In this document: one piece after another, positions 43,481 through 52,002 of the stretch
Position numbering within the stretch: the first letter of the stretch is position 1
Layout of the letters: each line of letters opens with the position of its first letter
Source of the DNA: Mesonia phycicola
Lineage (GTDB): Bacteria > Bacteroidota > Bacteroidia > Flavobacteriales > Flavobacteriaceae
Assembly: GCF_900141885.1 (NCBI RefSeq)
Contig: NZ_FQYY01000010.1
Coordinates: forward strand, 1 to 64,000
Length of the DNA stretch: 64,000 nt
Direction: 5' to 3'
The notes under the pieces: model-generated
Told to the model about the DNA's origin: nothing
Databases searched by the model: none
Seen by the model: only the letters and a program-made list of their open reading frames with translations
Position numbers and translations under genes: made by a program

Positions 43481-44344
43481 TTATAACATATTTTCTACTT
43501 CAGAATCATCTGAAGATGTATTGGTATTGCTTGTAGCTGTATAAGGTTTATGGTTTTCTATCACCACATTTGCAATACGTTTAGCAACGGTTTTATAATC
43601 AGGAATTTTAATAAAATTTTCTCCCAAAAGTGTTTTCCAATTGCCTTTACGGCTTTCTTGTTTTGCCCATTCGTTATGTTCTAAATGCATATGGAACACA
43701 TTATATTTTTCTTGTGCTTCTGCAATAATAGCTTCTGTAGTAATGGTTTCTGCTTGATTAGTACAGGTATATCTTTTAATAATTTCTGCAGGAATGGTAG
43801 GAAAAACAGGTTCGTCTCCAATGGTAAATAAAAATCCTTTTTGTTGTCTTTTTTCCCAACAATCAATAGACGTATGGCGCGCCGCAAATAAATGTGCTAA
43901 ATTATAACCTTCTTGATTGTTTCCACCACCGCCTCCTTCAAGGTAAACACGAGTTAACCAACGGTCTAACAACTCGGCAGACGATTCAAACTGACCTACT
44001 TGCAAAGGTGCTCTGTCGTATATAAAATCACCAATCCCTAAAAAGAGTACTTGTGGGTCTTCAATTCCCGCTTCCATTAATGAGCCTATAAGGTCTGGTA
44101 GCGCTTCTTTTACAATATGTTCTGGCACAAACCCCATACTACCGGTAACATCTAAAGCTACAATAATAGATACACTTTCTGGATGCTCTTCAGAATCTCT
44201 AGATTCTCTAACAAGTGCTTTAACGGGGTCCATTTCTGGGTCTAGTGTTCTAGATGTAAATATTTCTTCTCTAGATTTATTACTGTAATTTTTTGCTTTT
44301 CTTAAACGTGCGTAGGCATCGTTACTAAATCTTCCTCCTCCCAT
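43481..44344 (-). CDS. VWA-domain protein
   Basis: 287 residues. The MIDAS motif is in IIVALDVTGSMG (D-x-T-G-S-M), with the later Thr/Asp pair supplied by the LEGGGGGNNQEGYNLA and FTIGDEPV regions. The N-terminal 60 residues (MGGGRFSNDAYARLRKAKNY) are basic and unassigned. VWA domains bind metals and other proteins and often work with MoxR-type ATPases, but no ATPase is seen here. The stop abuts the start of the PurA-like gene, so the pair is tightly coupled. Confidence 0.88.
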   Translation of the reverse strand: MGGGRFSNDAYARLRKAKNYSNKSREEIFTSRTLDPEMDPVKALVRESRDSEEHPESVSIIVALDVTGSMGFVPEHIVKEALPDLIGSLMEAGIEDPQVLFLGIGDFIYDRAPLQVGQFESSAELLDRWLTRVYLEGGGGGNNQEGYNLAHLFAARHTSIDCWEKRQQKGFLFTIGDEPVFPTIPAEIIKRYTCTNQAETITTEAIIAEAQEKYNVFHMHLEHNEWAKQESRKGNWKTLLGENFIKIPDYKTVAKRIANVVIENHKPYTATSNTNTSSDDSEVENML

Positions 44345-44346
44345 AA

Positions 44347-44697
44347 TTACAGTTCGTTTATTGTGGCACCAAATAAATGCGCATAACGCTTTTTGGCTAG
44401 TTCTAATTTAATTTCTAGGTTTCTAATTTTTACAGATAATTCTAAGTCTTTTGCTACATAATCTTTAGCATCAAAATCTGAAGCTAATACTAAACTGTTA
44501 GCATCTGTAGGACTCATATCTAACATATTATCTTGTTCGCGTTTTAAACGTTTTAACGCCAAGGCTAAATCTTCTGTTTCGCGCTTATACATTAATTGAG
44601 CATCTTCTGCTATAGCGTGAGCGCGGTCGTCTCTTATTTTTTCGTTGTTACGTTTTAGAGATTCTAAAAACGCAGCAGTTTTGGTGTTGTCTTCCAT
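44347..44697 (-). CDS. small coiled-coil protein of the PurA-like/VWA operon
   Basis: 116 residues, almost entirely helical: NNEKIRDDRAHAIAEDAQLMYKRETEDLALALKRLKREQDNMLDM and VAKDLELSVKIRNLEIKLELAKKRYAHLFG. No signal peptide. It is the first gene of a three-gene operon (gaps of 2 and 0 bases to VWA and PurA-like) controlled by regulon site 5. Probably an adaptor; family unknown. Confidence 0.78.
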   Translation of the reverse strand: MEDNTKTAAFLESLKRNNEKIRDDRAHAIAEDAQLMYKRETEDLALALKRLKREQDNMLDMSPTDANSLVLASDFDAKDYVAKDLELSVKIRNLEIKLELAKKRYAHLFGATINEL

Positions 44698-44713
44698 AAA
44701 AAAAGGTTTTTTA

Positions 44714-44759
44714 CAAAGTTAGCGGCTGTGGTCTTCATTTTTATCCCTGATAACAGTGA
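44714..44759 (-). promoter_or_regulatory. regulon promoter (site 5, minus strand)
   Basis: Leftward: TCACTGTTATCAGGGA (44759-44744), 22 nt, TAACTTTG (44721-44714), a perfect TAnnTTTG. Drives the coiled-coil/VWA/PurA-like operon. Confidence 0.85.
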
Positions 44760-44793
44760 TATTGTGTAGCGTTAAATTCTTCCGAAGAAAAAA

Positions 44794-44839
44794 TCACGGA
44801 ATACAGGCATTTACCGCTTAAATAAGCCGCTTATATTTG
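44794..44839 (+). promoter_or_regulatory. regulon promoter (site 6)
   Basis: TCACGGAATACAGGCA (44794-44809), 22 nt, TATATTTG (44832-44839), a perfect TAnnTTTG. It lies only 34 bases to the right of site 5, so two divergent operons share one control region. Confidence 0.85.
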
Positions 44840-44859
44840 TGACTCTTAAACACAGAGTT

Positions 44860-45765
44860 ATGATAGCATTATTTTTATCACCAAAAGGATTCCAAATCAA
44901 TGCGGAAACCATTACATTTCCGATACCTTTATCACAGTTAGAAGGATGTTTACACACCACATACAGAACATTAAATGGTAAAAATAATACGGTTTTTACT
45001 TGGGATGATTTAGGAATTACGGCGTATTCTAAAGATGGAAAAAGTATTGAGTCTCTTACTGTAAAATACCATCCCGAAACTTTTGATTTTAGTCCGAAAA
45101 ATGCGTTTTCTGGAATTTTTCACTTTAACAATCAAGACATTATTAGCTATTATAATTCTCATAAAAAAGAACGTGTAAAACTTTTTGAAGGTGATAGAAC
45201 TGGAGCTTTAGTAGCAAATACAATTTCTGCCTGGTTTAGTGTTAGAAAGAAAAACATTAACGCGATAGAAATTTCTTCTTACAATCCTTACGTACGTTGG
45301 GAAGGTATTCCGGAAGATAAATACAGTATAAAACCTTTAGAAGAAGAAGTACTTACATTTACAGATTTTGGATTTAAGCTATCTATTATAGAAGAGTTGA
45401 TGTATATGAAAGCGCTTATTGAACCTGTATTTGATGTATATGAATTTGCAAAATGGTACAGAGCAAGAGCAATAGATATTGATGAAGAAGGTTATGAACC
45501 CATTGCAGAAGTTACCCAGTATTTTAAAGATTTACCCATACCAAAACGTTTAGCTTCTGAAATTACCGATTTTTACCAAGACGGCGGAAACGATATTTAT
45601 ATGAATTTATGTCCGTTTTCTGGTGGTGCTGTTGAGTATTGGGATATAGAAACTGCCATAGATGCCAAACAATTTCCTAATCTTAAAAAAGTAACATTAT
45701 GCTATGCTACAGATGCAGCGTATAAGGAGTTTGAACAATCAGGGATAGAGACAGAATGGTTATAA
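44860..45765 (+). CDS. DUF6892-like protein of the regulon
   Basis: 301 residues from ATG 44860 (the frame open from GTG 44839 starts inside the -7 box). N-terminal FQINAETITFPIPLSQLEGCL..NTVFTWDDLGITAY and C-terminal FYQDGGNDIYMNLCPFSGGAVEYWDIETAIDAKQFPNLKKVTLCYA resemble bacterial proteins annotated as DUF6892 with an N-terminal beta-rich domain. Cytosolic and monocistronic; function unknown. Confidence 0.6.
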   Translation: MIALFLSPKGFQINAETITFPIPLSQLEGCLHTTYRTLNGKNNTVFTWDDLGITAYSKDGKSIESLTVKYHPETFDFSPKNAFSGIFHFNNQDIISYYNSHKKERVKLFEGDRTGALVANTISAWFSVRKKNINAIEISSYNPYVRWEGIPEDKYSIKPLEEEVLTFTDFGFKLSIIEELMYMKALIEPVFDVYEFAKWYRARAIDIDEEGYEPIAEVTQYFKDLPIPKRLASEITDFYQDGGNDIYMNLCPFSGGAVEYWDIETAIDAKQFPNLKKVTLCYATDAAYKEFEQSGIETEWL

Positions 45766-45784
45766 TTTAGCTGTAAATACTTAT

Positions 45785-45816
45785 AAAAGCACGCTTTAAT
45801 TGGCGTGCTTTTTTTT
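45785..45816 (+). terminator. rho-independent terminator
   Basis: AAAAGCACGC and GCGTGCTTTTTTTT pair around TTTAATTG; 20 bases after the DUF6892-like gene. Confidence 0.85.
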
Positions 45817-45867
45817 GCCTTTTATTTGTCTAAAATTAGATAAAATTGAAAACAGTATTTATAATTA

Positions 45868-45913
45868 TCATTGGTTTCAGGGATAAGAACAAACCGCATT
45901 AGCTCTAATTTTG
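45868..45913 (+). promoter_or_regulatory. regulon promoter (site 7)
   Basis: TCATTGGTTTCAGGGA (45868-45883), a drifted palindrome, 22 nt, TAATTTTG (45906-45913), a perfect TAnnTTTG. Drives the gene at 45940. Confidence 0.78.
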
Positions 45914-45939
45914 TCTTATAACAATAAAGCAAAAAGATT

Positions 45940-46587
45940 ATGGGATTAACAATTTCAAGTGGGATATTAGTAGATTTTAAAGACAATGAACCTGAAGCTT
46001 TTGAAGCTTACAAGGCGATTTTTGAAAATATAAATACTATTCTTGCAAAAAATGGTGTAGCGCCGTACGAAGAACCTATAGAGATGAATAAAGAGCCATT
46101 ACAATTTGGCGGCTTTCCTTATAGTTTTTTACACCATTTAAGACGATTTGCAGCACACGTTTGGGAACAGAAAGACAATGAAAATTGGGACTGGACCCCA
46201 ACACCATTTTCTATTGATGATGAACCTGGTGCAGATGCAATTTTAGAGGAGCATTATACGTATATGTCTAGTCATCTTTTAACACACTCTGATGCAGAAG
46301 GTTTTTATCTTCCTGTAGAATTACCAGAAGTTCTTTTTGATACAGAAGAAGCACCGGTACCTGGAGCTATGATTGGTTCGTCTTATGATTTGTTAAGTGA
46401 ATTAAAAAGTCTTACCGCACATTTAGGCATTGGTTTAGATGAAAATGACAACCTTACTAATGTGGATGAATTGAATGCAATTATAACTAACGAAGACAAT
46501 TTTTGGATCGAAATTTTAGTGTGTGTGACTCTTATAGATGCAGCAAAATTTAGTATTCAAAACAAAACAGCAATCCTTTTTAATTAA
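45940..46587 (+). CDS. hypothetical protein of the regulon
   Basis: 215 residues, acidic, cytosolic: MGLTISSGILVDFKDNEPEAFEAYKAIFENINTILAKNGVAPYEEP ... HHLRRFAAHVWEQKDNENWDWTPTPFSI ... FYLPVELPEVLFDT. I recognise no family. Monocistronic behind site 7. A small hairpin CCTGCAA/TTGCAGG at 46629-46648 follows without a T-run. Confidence 0.68.
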   Translation: MGLTISSGILVDFKDNEPEAFEAYKAIFENINTILAKNGVAPYEEPIEMNKEPLQFGGFPYSFLHHLRRFAAHVWEQKDNENWDWTPTPFSIDDEPGADAILEEHYTYMSSHLLTHSDAEGFYLPVELPEVLFDTEEAPVPGAMIGSSYDLLSELKSLTAHLGIGLDENDNLTNVDELNAIITNEDNFWIEILVCVTLIDAAKFSIQNKTAILFN

Positions 46588-46935
46588 TTTTCTAGTTGAA
46601 TTTTTCTTGAAATAAAACTCATCATAATACCTGCAATATTATTTGCAGGTGTAATTAAAAACAGGGAGTTGCAATGATTTTAACAGATAATCATTCTATA
46701 AATACCAGAAACCATTATGAAGATTTCCGTATGTTTTTCTGGAAAGAAGAGCCTGTTTTAAAATGGTAAAATATCTCTCATAGAGACCTAATTTTTTTCA
46801 TTTACATATTAAAATAAAAAATTTTTCCTGCTTGATTTTTACAAGTAGGCAAGCTTACTAGTGCTATAATATTTGATAAAATAATGCACTAAGTGGTTAC
46901 TATTCTTATAAAAACATTCACTAAAAAAAATTAAA
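46588..46935. other. 348-bp intergenic region
   Basis: Contains the hairpin CCTGCAATATTATTTGCAGG (46629-46648), a possible 31-codon ORF (46673-46768, MILTDNHSINTRNHYEDFRM...) and an AT-rich leader for the lipoprotein gene. I see no regulon palindrome here, unlike most spacer regions around it. The small ORF has an N-rich, aromatic composition and no recognisable relation. Confidence 0.4.
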
Positions 46936-48078
46936 TTGAAAAATCAATATTCTTATTTCGTATTATTATTAGTTATACTTTCTTCTTGTAGTAGTAAAAC
47001 ATATACGGCTTTATACCAAGAAACTGACGTTTCAGTTTCTAACCAAACTCCATATTATTTACCAAAAAATTTACTGCAATTAGAGGTAATTTATACTTTA
47101 AATGAGCCAAGAGTAGAAAAAAGTGGAATAGATCTACCTTTAAGCACTAGTACTACTAAAATTACTATTGAAGATCCCATAAAAATAACTAATTTGCTAG
47201 CTCCAGATACTTCGAGAAAATTTGTAATTACAGGCAAGCAATTAGCTAACTCGCAATTTATTAATGGTGATTCTGTGCAAAAAAATATTTATGTAGAAGA
47301 TACTACTACAATAACTCTTCAAAACATAAAAAATTCTACCTCTACCCTATCTGCAAATCTAACAGCCTCTGATTTAGAAACTGAAGCTTATAACGCAGTA
47401 TTAGAAATTCTGAATAACATTTCTAAAATTAAAACCAAAAAAGATTTAGAAATGACCTATAATTTAGTTTCATTTTACAAATCTCAGTTTCAAACTTTTA
47501 ATAATGACTTTAAACCCTACATAAAAAAATCAAAAATAAAATACACGGTAGTTATTGATCCTGCAAAACTATATACTGAAGAAGGTAAATGGTCTGAATT
47601 AAAAAACAATCAACTTTACCATACTGTATACCCCACGTATATTTTTAAAGAAAATACCGTTCTTTTAGATACCATAAAATTAACTACGCCTAAATTACCA
47701 GAACTTAAAATTTCTGCTTCTTCTAAAACAGAGCCAATAGAAGGTATTCTTTGTCTTCAAACTTCCCCTACTCTATTAAACACAGAAATTAACAGTATTA
47801 CGCTAGATACTCAAAATATAAATATTGCTCAGTACGGGGCTATAAAAAGAATTACCAAAGAAGATTTACAAGCTACTAACAAATCATTTCCTGTATTATT
47901 CAAAATAAATAATGCAGAACAAATAATTAATGATAAAGAAAATATAGAACCTATAGAATTTAATTCTTCTCAAACCATCACAGAATCTCAAATAGCTATT
48001 AAAAAAGCATATAAAGAAAAGTTACAAAATATCGATTTACTTATTAAAAAACTTGAAGAACGAAAAGCGGCATTATAA
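46936..48078 (+). CDS. hypothetical lipoprotein (DUF4831-like)
   Basis: 380 residues from TTG 46936 with a lipoprotein signal (NQYSYFVLLLVILSSC, Cys near residue 18). Segments YYLPKNLLQLEVIYTLNE and SITLDTQNINIAQYGAIKRIT resemble Bacteroidota DUF4831 lipoproteins, but the match is partial. No regulon palindrome precedes it, so it is not part of the 12-site regulon despite its position among those genes. Confidence 0.55.
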   Translation: MKNQYSYFVLLLVILSSCSSKTYTALYQETDVSVSNQTPYYLPKNLLQLEVIYTLNEPRVEKSGIDLPLSTSTTKITIEDPIKITNLLAPDTSRKFVITGKQLANSQFINGDSVQKNIYVEDTTTITLQNIKNSTSTLSANLTASDLETEAYNAVLEILNNISKIKTKKDLEMTYNLVSFYKSQFQTFNNDFKPYIKKSKIKYTVVIDPAKLYTEEGKWSELKNNQLYHTVYPTYIFKENTVLLDTIKLTTPKLPELKISASSKTEPIEGILCLQTSPTLLNTEINSITLDTQNINIAQYGAIKRITKEDLQATNKSFPVLFKINNAEQIINDKENIEPIEFNSSQTITESQIAIKKAYKEKLQNIDLLIKKLEERKAAL

Positions 48079-48096
48079 ACCGTTGAATATATAATA

Positions 48097-48142
48097 TCAC
48101 GGAAAACCGTTACCTAAAAACCTAAGTAAAGCTTCATTTTTG
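48097..48142 (+). promoter_or_regulatory. regulon promoter (site 8)
   Basis: TCACGGAAAACCGTTA (48097-48112), 22 nt, CATTTTTG (48135-48142; 7 of 8). Drives the five-gene operon 48170-51115. Confidence 0.8.
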
Positions 48143-48169
48143 TAATGTATCAGAAATAAAAATAACCTT

Positions 48170-48919
48170 ATGGACAAAGCTAAATTTGAAGAGATAGTTA
48201 AAATTGAAAAATATGATTTATATAAAAAAGAAGCGTATTTAAGGTCCATTATGTTGCCCTCTATTAAAATAGAACACGAAAACCGTAGCAAAGAAAATGT
48301 AGGTTTAAGTAAGCTAGGTGGTTTCCCTGAAGTACCTAAAGATTTTGAATGGCCTAAACACGAATTTGGCGATTACCATTTTGCGTTACAGATTAATTTA
48401 AGTGAAATTAAATTTGAAACCCCATTACCAAAAACAGGGATGCTAAGTTTTTTTATTGCAAATGACGATGATAAAAATGTGTTTTTTGGAGCAAAAGATT
48501 ACGCTAAAATTTATTATTTTGAAGAAGGTACTCCGTTAAAAACCTATGTTAACCCTAATTTAAATTACTCTAACATAGAATATTGCCTACGCATAGACTT
48601 GCACGAAAATGTTGATATACCTTATAGAAAAGATTTATTTAAAGAGAAAGGATTAAATAAAAAACAGATGGACTATGTGTGTGATAAGATACCAGATATG
48701 GTAAGCAAAAAAACATATAGCTATTTATTTGGATATCCGTATTACAACACCTTAGGTTACGATCCTCGTAAAACAGATGAATGGGTGTCTTTACTTACAT
48801 TACGTAGTGATATTTGTTTTTCCTGGGACTGGGATTGGGATGAGTTTCTAATGTTTTTTATTGAAAAAGACAAACTTGCCAAAGGCGACTTCTCTAATAT
48901 TAGAACCGATTTAGGGTAA
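48170..48919 (+). CDS. YwqG/DUF1963-family protein
   Basis: 249 residues: KENVGLSKLGGFPEVPKDFEWPKHEFGDYHFALQINLSEI, LPKTGMLSFFIANDDD and GYPYYNTLGYDPRKTDEWVSLLTL follow the DUF1963 pattern (GG.P.lp....WP......l.llaQi.l.e......LP..G.L.FF). Such proteins may be polymorphic-toxin-linked adaptors; activity unknown. First gene of a five-gene operon with a second DUF1963 protein two genes downstream. Confidence 0.85.
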   Translation: MDKAKFEEIVKIEKYDLYKKEAYLRSIMLPSIKIEHENRSKENVGLSKLGGFPEVPKDFEWPKHEFGDYHFALQINLSEIKFETPLPKTGMLSFFIANDDDKNVFFGAKDYAKIYYFEEGTPLKTYVNPNLNYSNIEYCLRIDLHENVDIPYRKDLFKEKGLNKKQMDYVCDKIPDMVSKKTYSYLFGYPYYNTLGYDPRKTDEWVSLLTLRSDICFSWDWDWDEFLMFFIEKDKLAKGDFSNIRTDLG

Positions 48920-48951
48920 TTATATAGCCTAAGTTTTAATAACATATACTA

Positions 48952-49377
48952 ATGAAAATAACCAAAGATAGGCTTAAAAAAGATTCACTAAGTGAAGATT
49001 GTTATAGAACAACAATTTTATCTGGACAGCAAAAAATTGATATCAGTCTAAATTTAGAAGACATTAGTTTAGAGGATATGATTGCTTTAGGAAATTCATT
49101 TTTAGACGACTTTGAGAATAAGGAGAAAAAAGCAACCGATGAAATTGTTAGTGCGTTTCACAAAAATTATAATGAAAATTGGGCAGATGAAGAGAATGGA
49201 TATCCAGAGTTAAGTGCGGAAGAATTCAGACAAAAATTAACAATAACAGCTATTCATTTTTACGCCAAAGATTTAATAGACGTCGTTTATAATGAAGATG
49301 GAATGTTTGGGAATCATTATTTAATCGCACAATCTTATGACGGTGAAAACTTTGACGATACCACAATGTTTGGATAA
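48952..49377 (+). CDS. small acidic protein, possibly DUF2262-like
   Basis: 141 residues, very acidic: ISLNLEDISLEDMIALGNSFLDDFENKEKKATDEIVSAFHKNYNENWADEE and the end VVYNEDGMFGNHYLIAQSYDGENFDDTTMFG. The helix-then-strand order with a DGxxFGxH tail resembles DUF2262, without certainty. 32 bases after the DUF1963 gene and 12 before the next. Confidence 0.5.
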   Translation: MKITKDRLKKDSLSEDCYRTTILSGQQKIDISLNLEDISLEDMIALGNSFLDDFENKEKKATDEIVSAFHKNYNENWADEENGYPELSAEEFRQKLTITAIHFYAKDLIDVVYNEDGMFGNHYLIAQSYDGENFDDTTMFG

Positions 49378-49389
49378 AAAACATAAAAA

Positions 49390-50097
49390 ATGACTGTAAA
49401 AGAACTTAAAAATAAAATATCTAAACCGATTACCAAATTTACCACAGGCGGCTTTAGACCCAAAAACACGATAGATGAAAGTTGGATAGGTAAAGTCTTT
49501 GCGTATCACGACGATGAAGAGATTCCGTTAGATAAAAACGGTAATCCAATGTTTCCGTTGGCGCAATTTTACCTACCTAATTTGCCATACGTTCATCCAA
49601 GTCTAAAGCATACAAAACTCATCACTGTTTTTGTTTCCGCAGAATGGCCAGAGTGTTTTGAAGAAATGGGAGATCGTTGGCTAATTAGAACATATGATAG
49701 CCTAGAAAATATTCAGATTAAAAATTTAGAAAACCCAAATTCATTTTTAAAAGCCTTTCCGCTACAAGCAGAATTAGACAACAATGATTTTCCGTTATGG
49801 GATGGCGGCGGTTTATCTTTAGAAGATGAAGATGAAATTTTAAAACTAGAAAACGAAGGCATTATTGATGATTATTTTGATATCACCGACCACATCTACG
49901 ATCATAAAATAGGCGGTTACCCTTCTTTTTGTCAATCAGGAATTGGCGATGCAGAGGGCTTTGGTGAAGGTTTTCAATTTGTGTTTCAAATTGTATCAGA
50001 TTATAAAGCAAATTTCAACGTGGTAGATGGTGGTAGCTTAATGTTCGCCAAAAACAACAATACCAACCAATGGAGTTTGTATTACGATTTTTATTAA
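49390..50097 (+). CDS. second DUF1963-like protein
   Basis: 235 residues. The segments LDKNGNPMFPLAQFYLPNLPYV, IGGYPSFCQSGIGDAEGFGEGFQFVFQIVSDYKANFNVVDGGSLMFAKNN match the DUF1963 layout (D..G.pm..laQ.....lP, GGyP.f.Q, F.fQi.SD). More divergent than the copy at 48170. Co-operonic genes of the same family but low sequence similarity suggest distinct partners. Confidence 0.68.
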   Translation: MTVKELKNKISKPITKFTTGGFRPKNTIDESWIGKVFAYHDDEEIPLDKNGNPMFPLAQFYLPNLPYVHPSLKHTKLITVFVSAEWPECFEEMGDRWLIRTYDSLENIQIKNLENPNSFLKAFPLQAELDNNDFPLWDGGGLSLEDEDEILKLENEGIIDDYFDITDHIYDHKIGGYPSFCQSGIGDAEGFGEGFQFVFQIVSDYKANFNVVDGGSLMFAKNNNTNQWSLYYDFY

Positions 50098-50153
50098 TTG
50101 AAAGTCTGACAAAAACAAGCACTAATTAAATTTTTAAAATCTAAACAAGAATT

Positions 50154-50663
50154 ATGATACTCGCTTTTGATACGTATTATTACGACGGAAAAGCCAAAAC
50201 CATTGCGGTAAGCTTTAAAGATTGGGAAGATGAAGCTCCAACGCAAATTTACACCGATATTATTGAAGGTGTAGCACCTTACGAACCAGGATCTTTTTAT
50301 AAACGCGAATTGCCGTGTATTTTAAGTTTACTAAAACAAGTGAATTTAGATGAGGTAGAATTAATTATTGTAGATGGTTACGTGATTTTAGAAGAAAAAC
50401 ACTTGGGTTTAGGTGGCTATTTGTACCAAGCTTTAGACCATAAAATTCCGGTTGTTGGTATTGCAAAATCTGAGTTTGTGTCTAAAACAGCGGTATTTAA
50501 AGAAGTGTTTCGTGGCGAAAGTAAAAAACCATTATATGTTACGACTATTGGTACGGACAGAGATAAGATTTGTAGCGCCATACAACGTATGCACGGTAAA
50601 TACCGAATGCCAACATTATTACAGATTGTAGATACAAAGACCAAAGAAAATACTAAGCATTAA
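50154..50663 (+). CDS. endonuclease V family protein
   Basis: 169 residues, shorter than Nfi (about 220) at the C-terminus. It keeps the first catalytic Asp region (LAFDTYYYDGKAK for GVDvaY), the wedge and Glu in YEPGSFYKRELPCIL (YvPGfL.fRE.P), the second Asp in LIIVDGYVILEEKHLGLGGYLYQ and the Lys in PVVGIAKSEF. Replacement of the family's AHPR by EEKHLG is unusual. Canonical EndoV cleaves deaminated (inosine) DNA or RNA. Operon position between DUF1963 and SUKH-like proteins points to a dedicated nuclease of this system. Confidence 0.75.
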   Translation: MILAFDTYYYDGKAKTIAVSFKDWEDEAPTQIYTDIIEGVAPYEPGSFYKRELPCILSLLKQVNLDEVELIIVDGYVILEEKHLGLGGYLYQALDHKIPVVGIAKSEFVSKTAVFKEVFRGESKKPLYVTTIGTDRDKICSAIQRMHGKYRMPTLLQIVDTKTKENTKH

Positions 50664-50683
50664 TACTTTAAAAAGTTATAACT

Positions 50684-51115
50684 ATGAATGAAAATTTAAT
50701 TATATCCTCAGTAGATGAACTAAAACCACTATTTAGAAAAAACTACAGGGAGTTTATTGCAGAAAAACCAAGGACTGTAATTTTTGAGGAAGAAGAATTT
50801 ACCTTATATAATTTTGAAAAGATGATGGAACGCACCAACATAGACGGAATGGAAGTTAGCCGTATTTACGCATTACATCCGTATGTTAAAACCTTAAGTG
50901 AATTTATGAACCCAACATTTAAAGATTTAGATGGGTACAGGTGGAGTTTAGAAAAATTAGCTTTAGGTAAAGCTATTGGTGCTAATTCTGAAGGTGATTT
51001 ATTGTTTTTTGGTTGCTATGATAATACTAAAGTACATATATTTCGTCACGATGATGGCAGTATAAAGAGAACTAAATTAACCTTGTTTGAAATTATAAAA
51101 CAATTTTCTGAGTAA
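50684..51115 (+). CDS. SUKH-like small protein
   Basis: 143 residues: ISSVDELKPLFRKNYREFIAEKPRTVIFEEEEFTLYNFEKMMERTN and the end KAIGANSEGDLLFFGCYDNTKVHIFRHDDGSIKRTKLTLFEIIKQF. The final strand-rich part with 'aig.n.eGD.l.f' is consistent with the SUKH fold, but the match is weak. Last gene of the operon, 20 bases after the EndoV-like gene. Confidence 0.5.
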   Translation: MNENLIISSVDELKPLFRKNYREFIAEKPRTVIFEEEEFTLYNFEKMMERTNIDGMEVSRIYALHPYVKTLSEFMNPTFKDLDGYRWSLEKLALGKAIGANSEGDLLFFGCYDNTKVHIFRHDDGSIKRTKLTLFEIIKQFSE

Positions 51116-51141
51116 ATTTTAGGTACGCATCGTAAATAATA

Positions 51142-51178
51142 AAAAATCCCAATTATAAATTTTATAATTGGGATTTTT
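51142..51178. terminator. bidirectional terminator
   Basis: AAAAATCCCAATTATAAA pairs with TTTATAATTGGGATTTTT. It sits between the converging genes ending at 51115 and 51199 and can serve both. Confidence 0.85.
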
Positions 51179-51198
51179 AGTTTTTTTTAAGACAGAAA

Positions 51199-51969
51199 TT
51201 ATTCGGTATATCTTAAAAATAAATGGTTTTTATTTTTAAGGATGTCTGCTAATTTTTCAAATTCTGATTCGGTGGTGTTATACAGTTTTGCTAAGTCGGC
51301 TAACAATGCTTTTAATTCATTGTCTTTTAAAGGCTCATTTCTAATAAATCCTAAAAAGGAAGCGCCTATGCCAAAAAGTTCAAAATTGTAGGTTTCAAAT
51401 AGGTGTTTTGATAGCGCGTAATTTTCAAAAGGACTAAAGTCGGCATCAAAATATCCATTAGGAAATCCCGTAAGTCCTTCGTATGATTGTTCTACTGGAA
51501 GAATTTTCAAAATAACTTGTGGGTCTAAAAAGGCTAATGGAGATTCGTTGATGTTTTCTAAATCGATAACATCGTCTTCAGCATTGCTTATGCCTTTTTC
51601 ACAAACCGTTTTAAAATCAATCCCTTTTGTTTGTTTTAAAAAGTTTTCTCGGATAATAAAATATTCCGATGGTGTAGAAAGATGCCCCAAATGTTCGTTA
51701 TCTTCATCATAACACGCTTCATCAAGTCCAGTTAAATCATAACCTTCTGTATCTAGCAGAGAATTGTAATCACAAGCGTGACCACTAGTATATTCGGCTT
51801 GACCTAAATCATCAAGGGTTAAGATTATAGTCTTGTCAGGATGATTTTGTTTATAGGTTTGGTAAACGTTCATAAGTTCCTCATACGACTTTATGTTTTC
51901 GATTAAGAAACTCTCAAATAATCTTTCTTGGTAAGGCTCCCGAGTTTTAATTAATTTTTCTATGTTCAT
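51199..51969 (-). CDS. hypothetical protein of the regulon
   Basis: 256 residues, acidic, cytosolic. NPDKTIILTLDDLGQAEYTSGHACDYNSL and TGFPNGYFDADFSPFENYALSKHLFETYNFELFGIGASFLGF are distinctive, the latter with an alternation typical of proteins that partner DUF4253-like or SUKH-like genes. I cannot assign a family. Last gene of the operon beginning at 54758. Confidence 0.6.
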   Translation of the reverse strand: MNIEKLIKTREPYQERLFESFLIENIKSYEELMNVYQTYKQNHPDKTIILTLDDLGQAEYTSGHACDYNSLLDTEGYDLTGLDEACYDEDNEHLGHLSTPSEYFIIRENFLKQTKGIDFKTVCEKGISNAEDDVIDLENINESPLAFLDPQVILKILPVEQSYEGLTGFPNGYFDADFSPFENYALSKHLFETYNFELFGIGASFLGFIRNEPLKDNELKALLADLAKLYNTTESEFEKLADILKNKNHLFLRYTE

Positions 51970-52002
51970 AGTTTTGTTTTAAATAAGAAACAACCTCAAA
52001 AG

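Noticed and set aside
46800-46935. AGTGC..GCACT inverted repeat upstream of the lipoprotein gene at 46936 as a thirteenth regulon site
   Set aside because: It does not match the 16-bp consensus and there is no -7 box at 22 nt; the half-sites and spacing differ.
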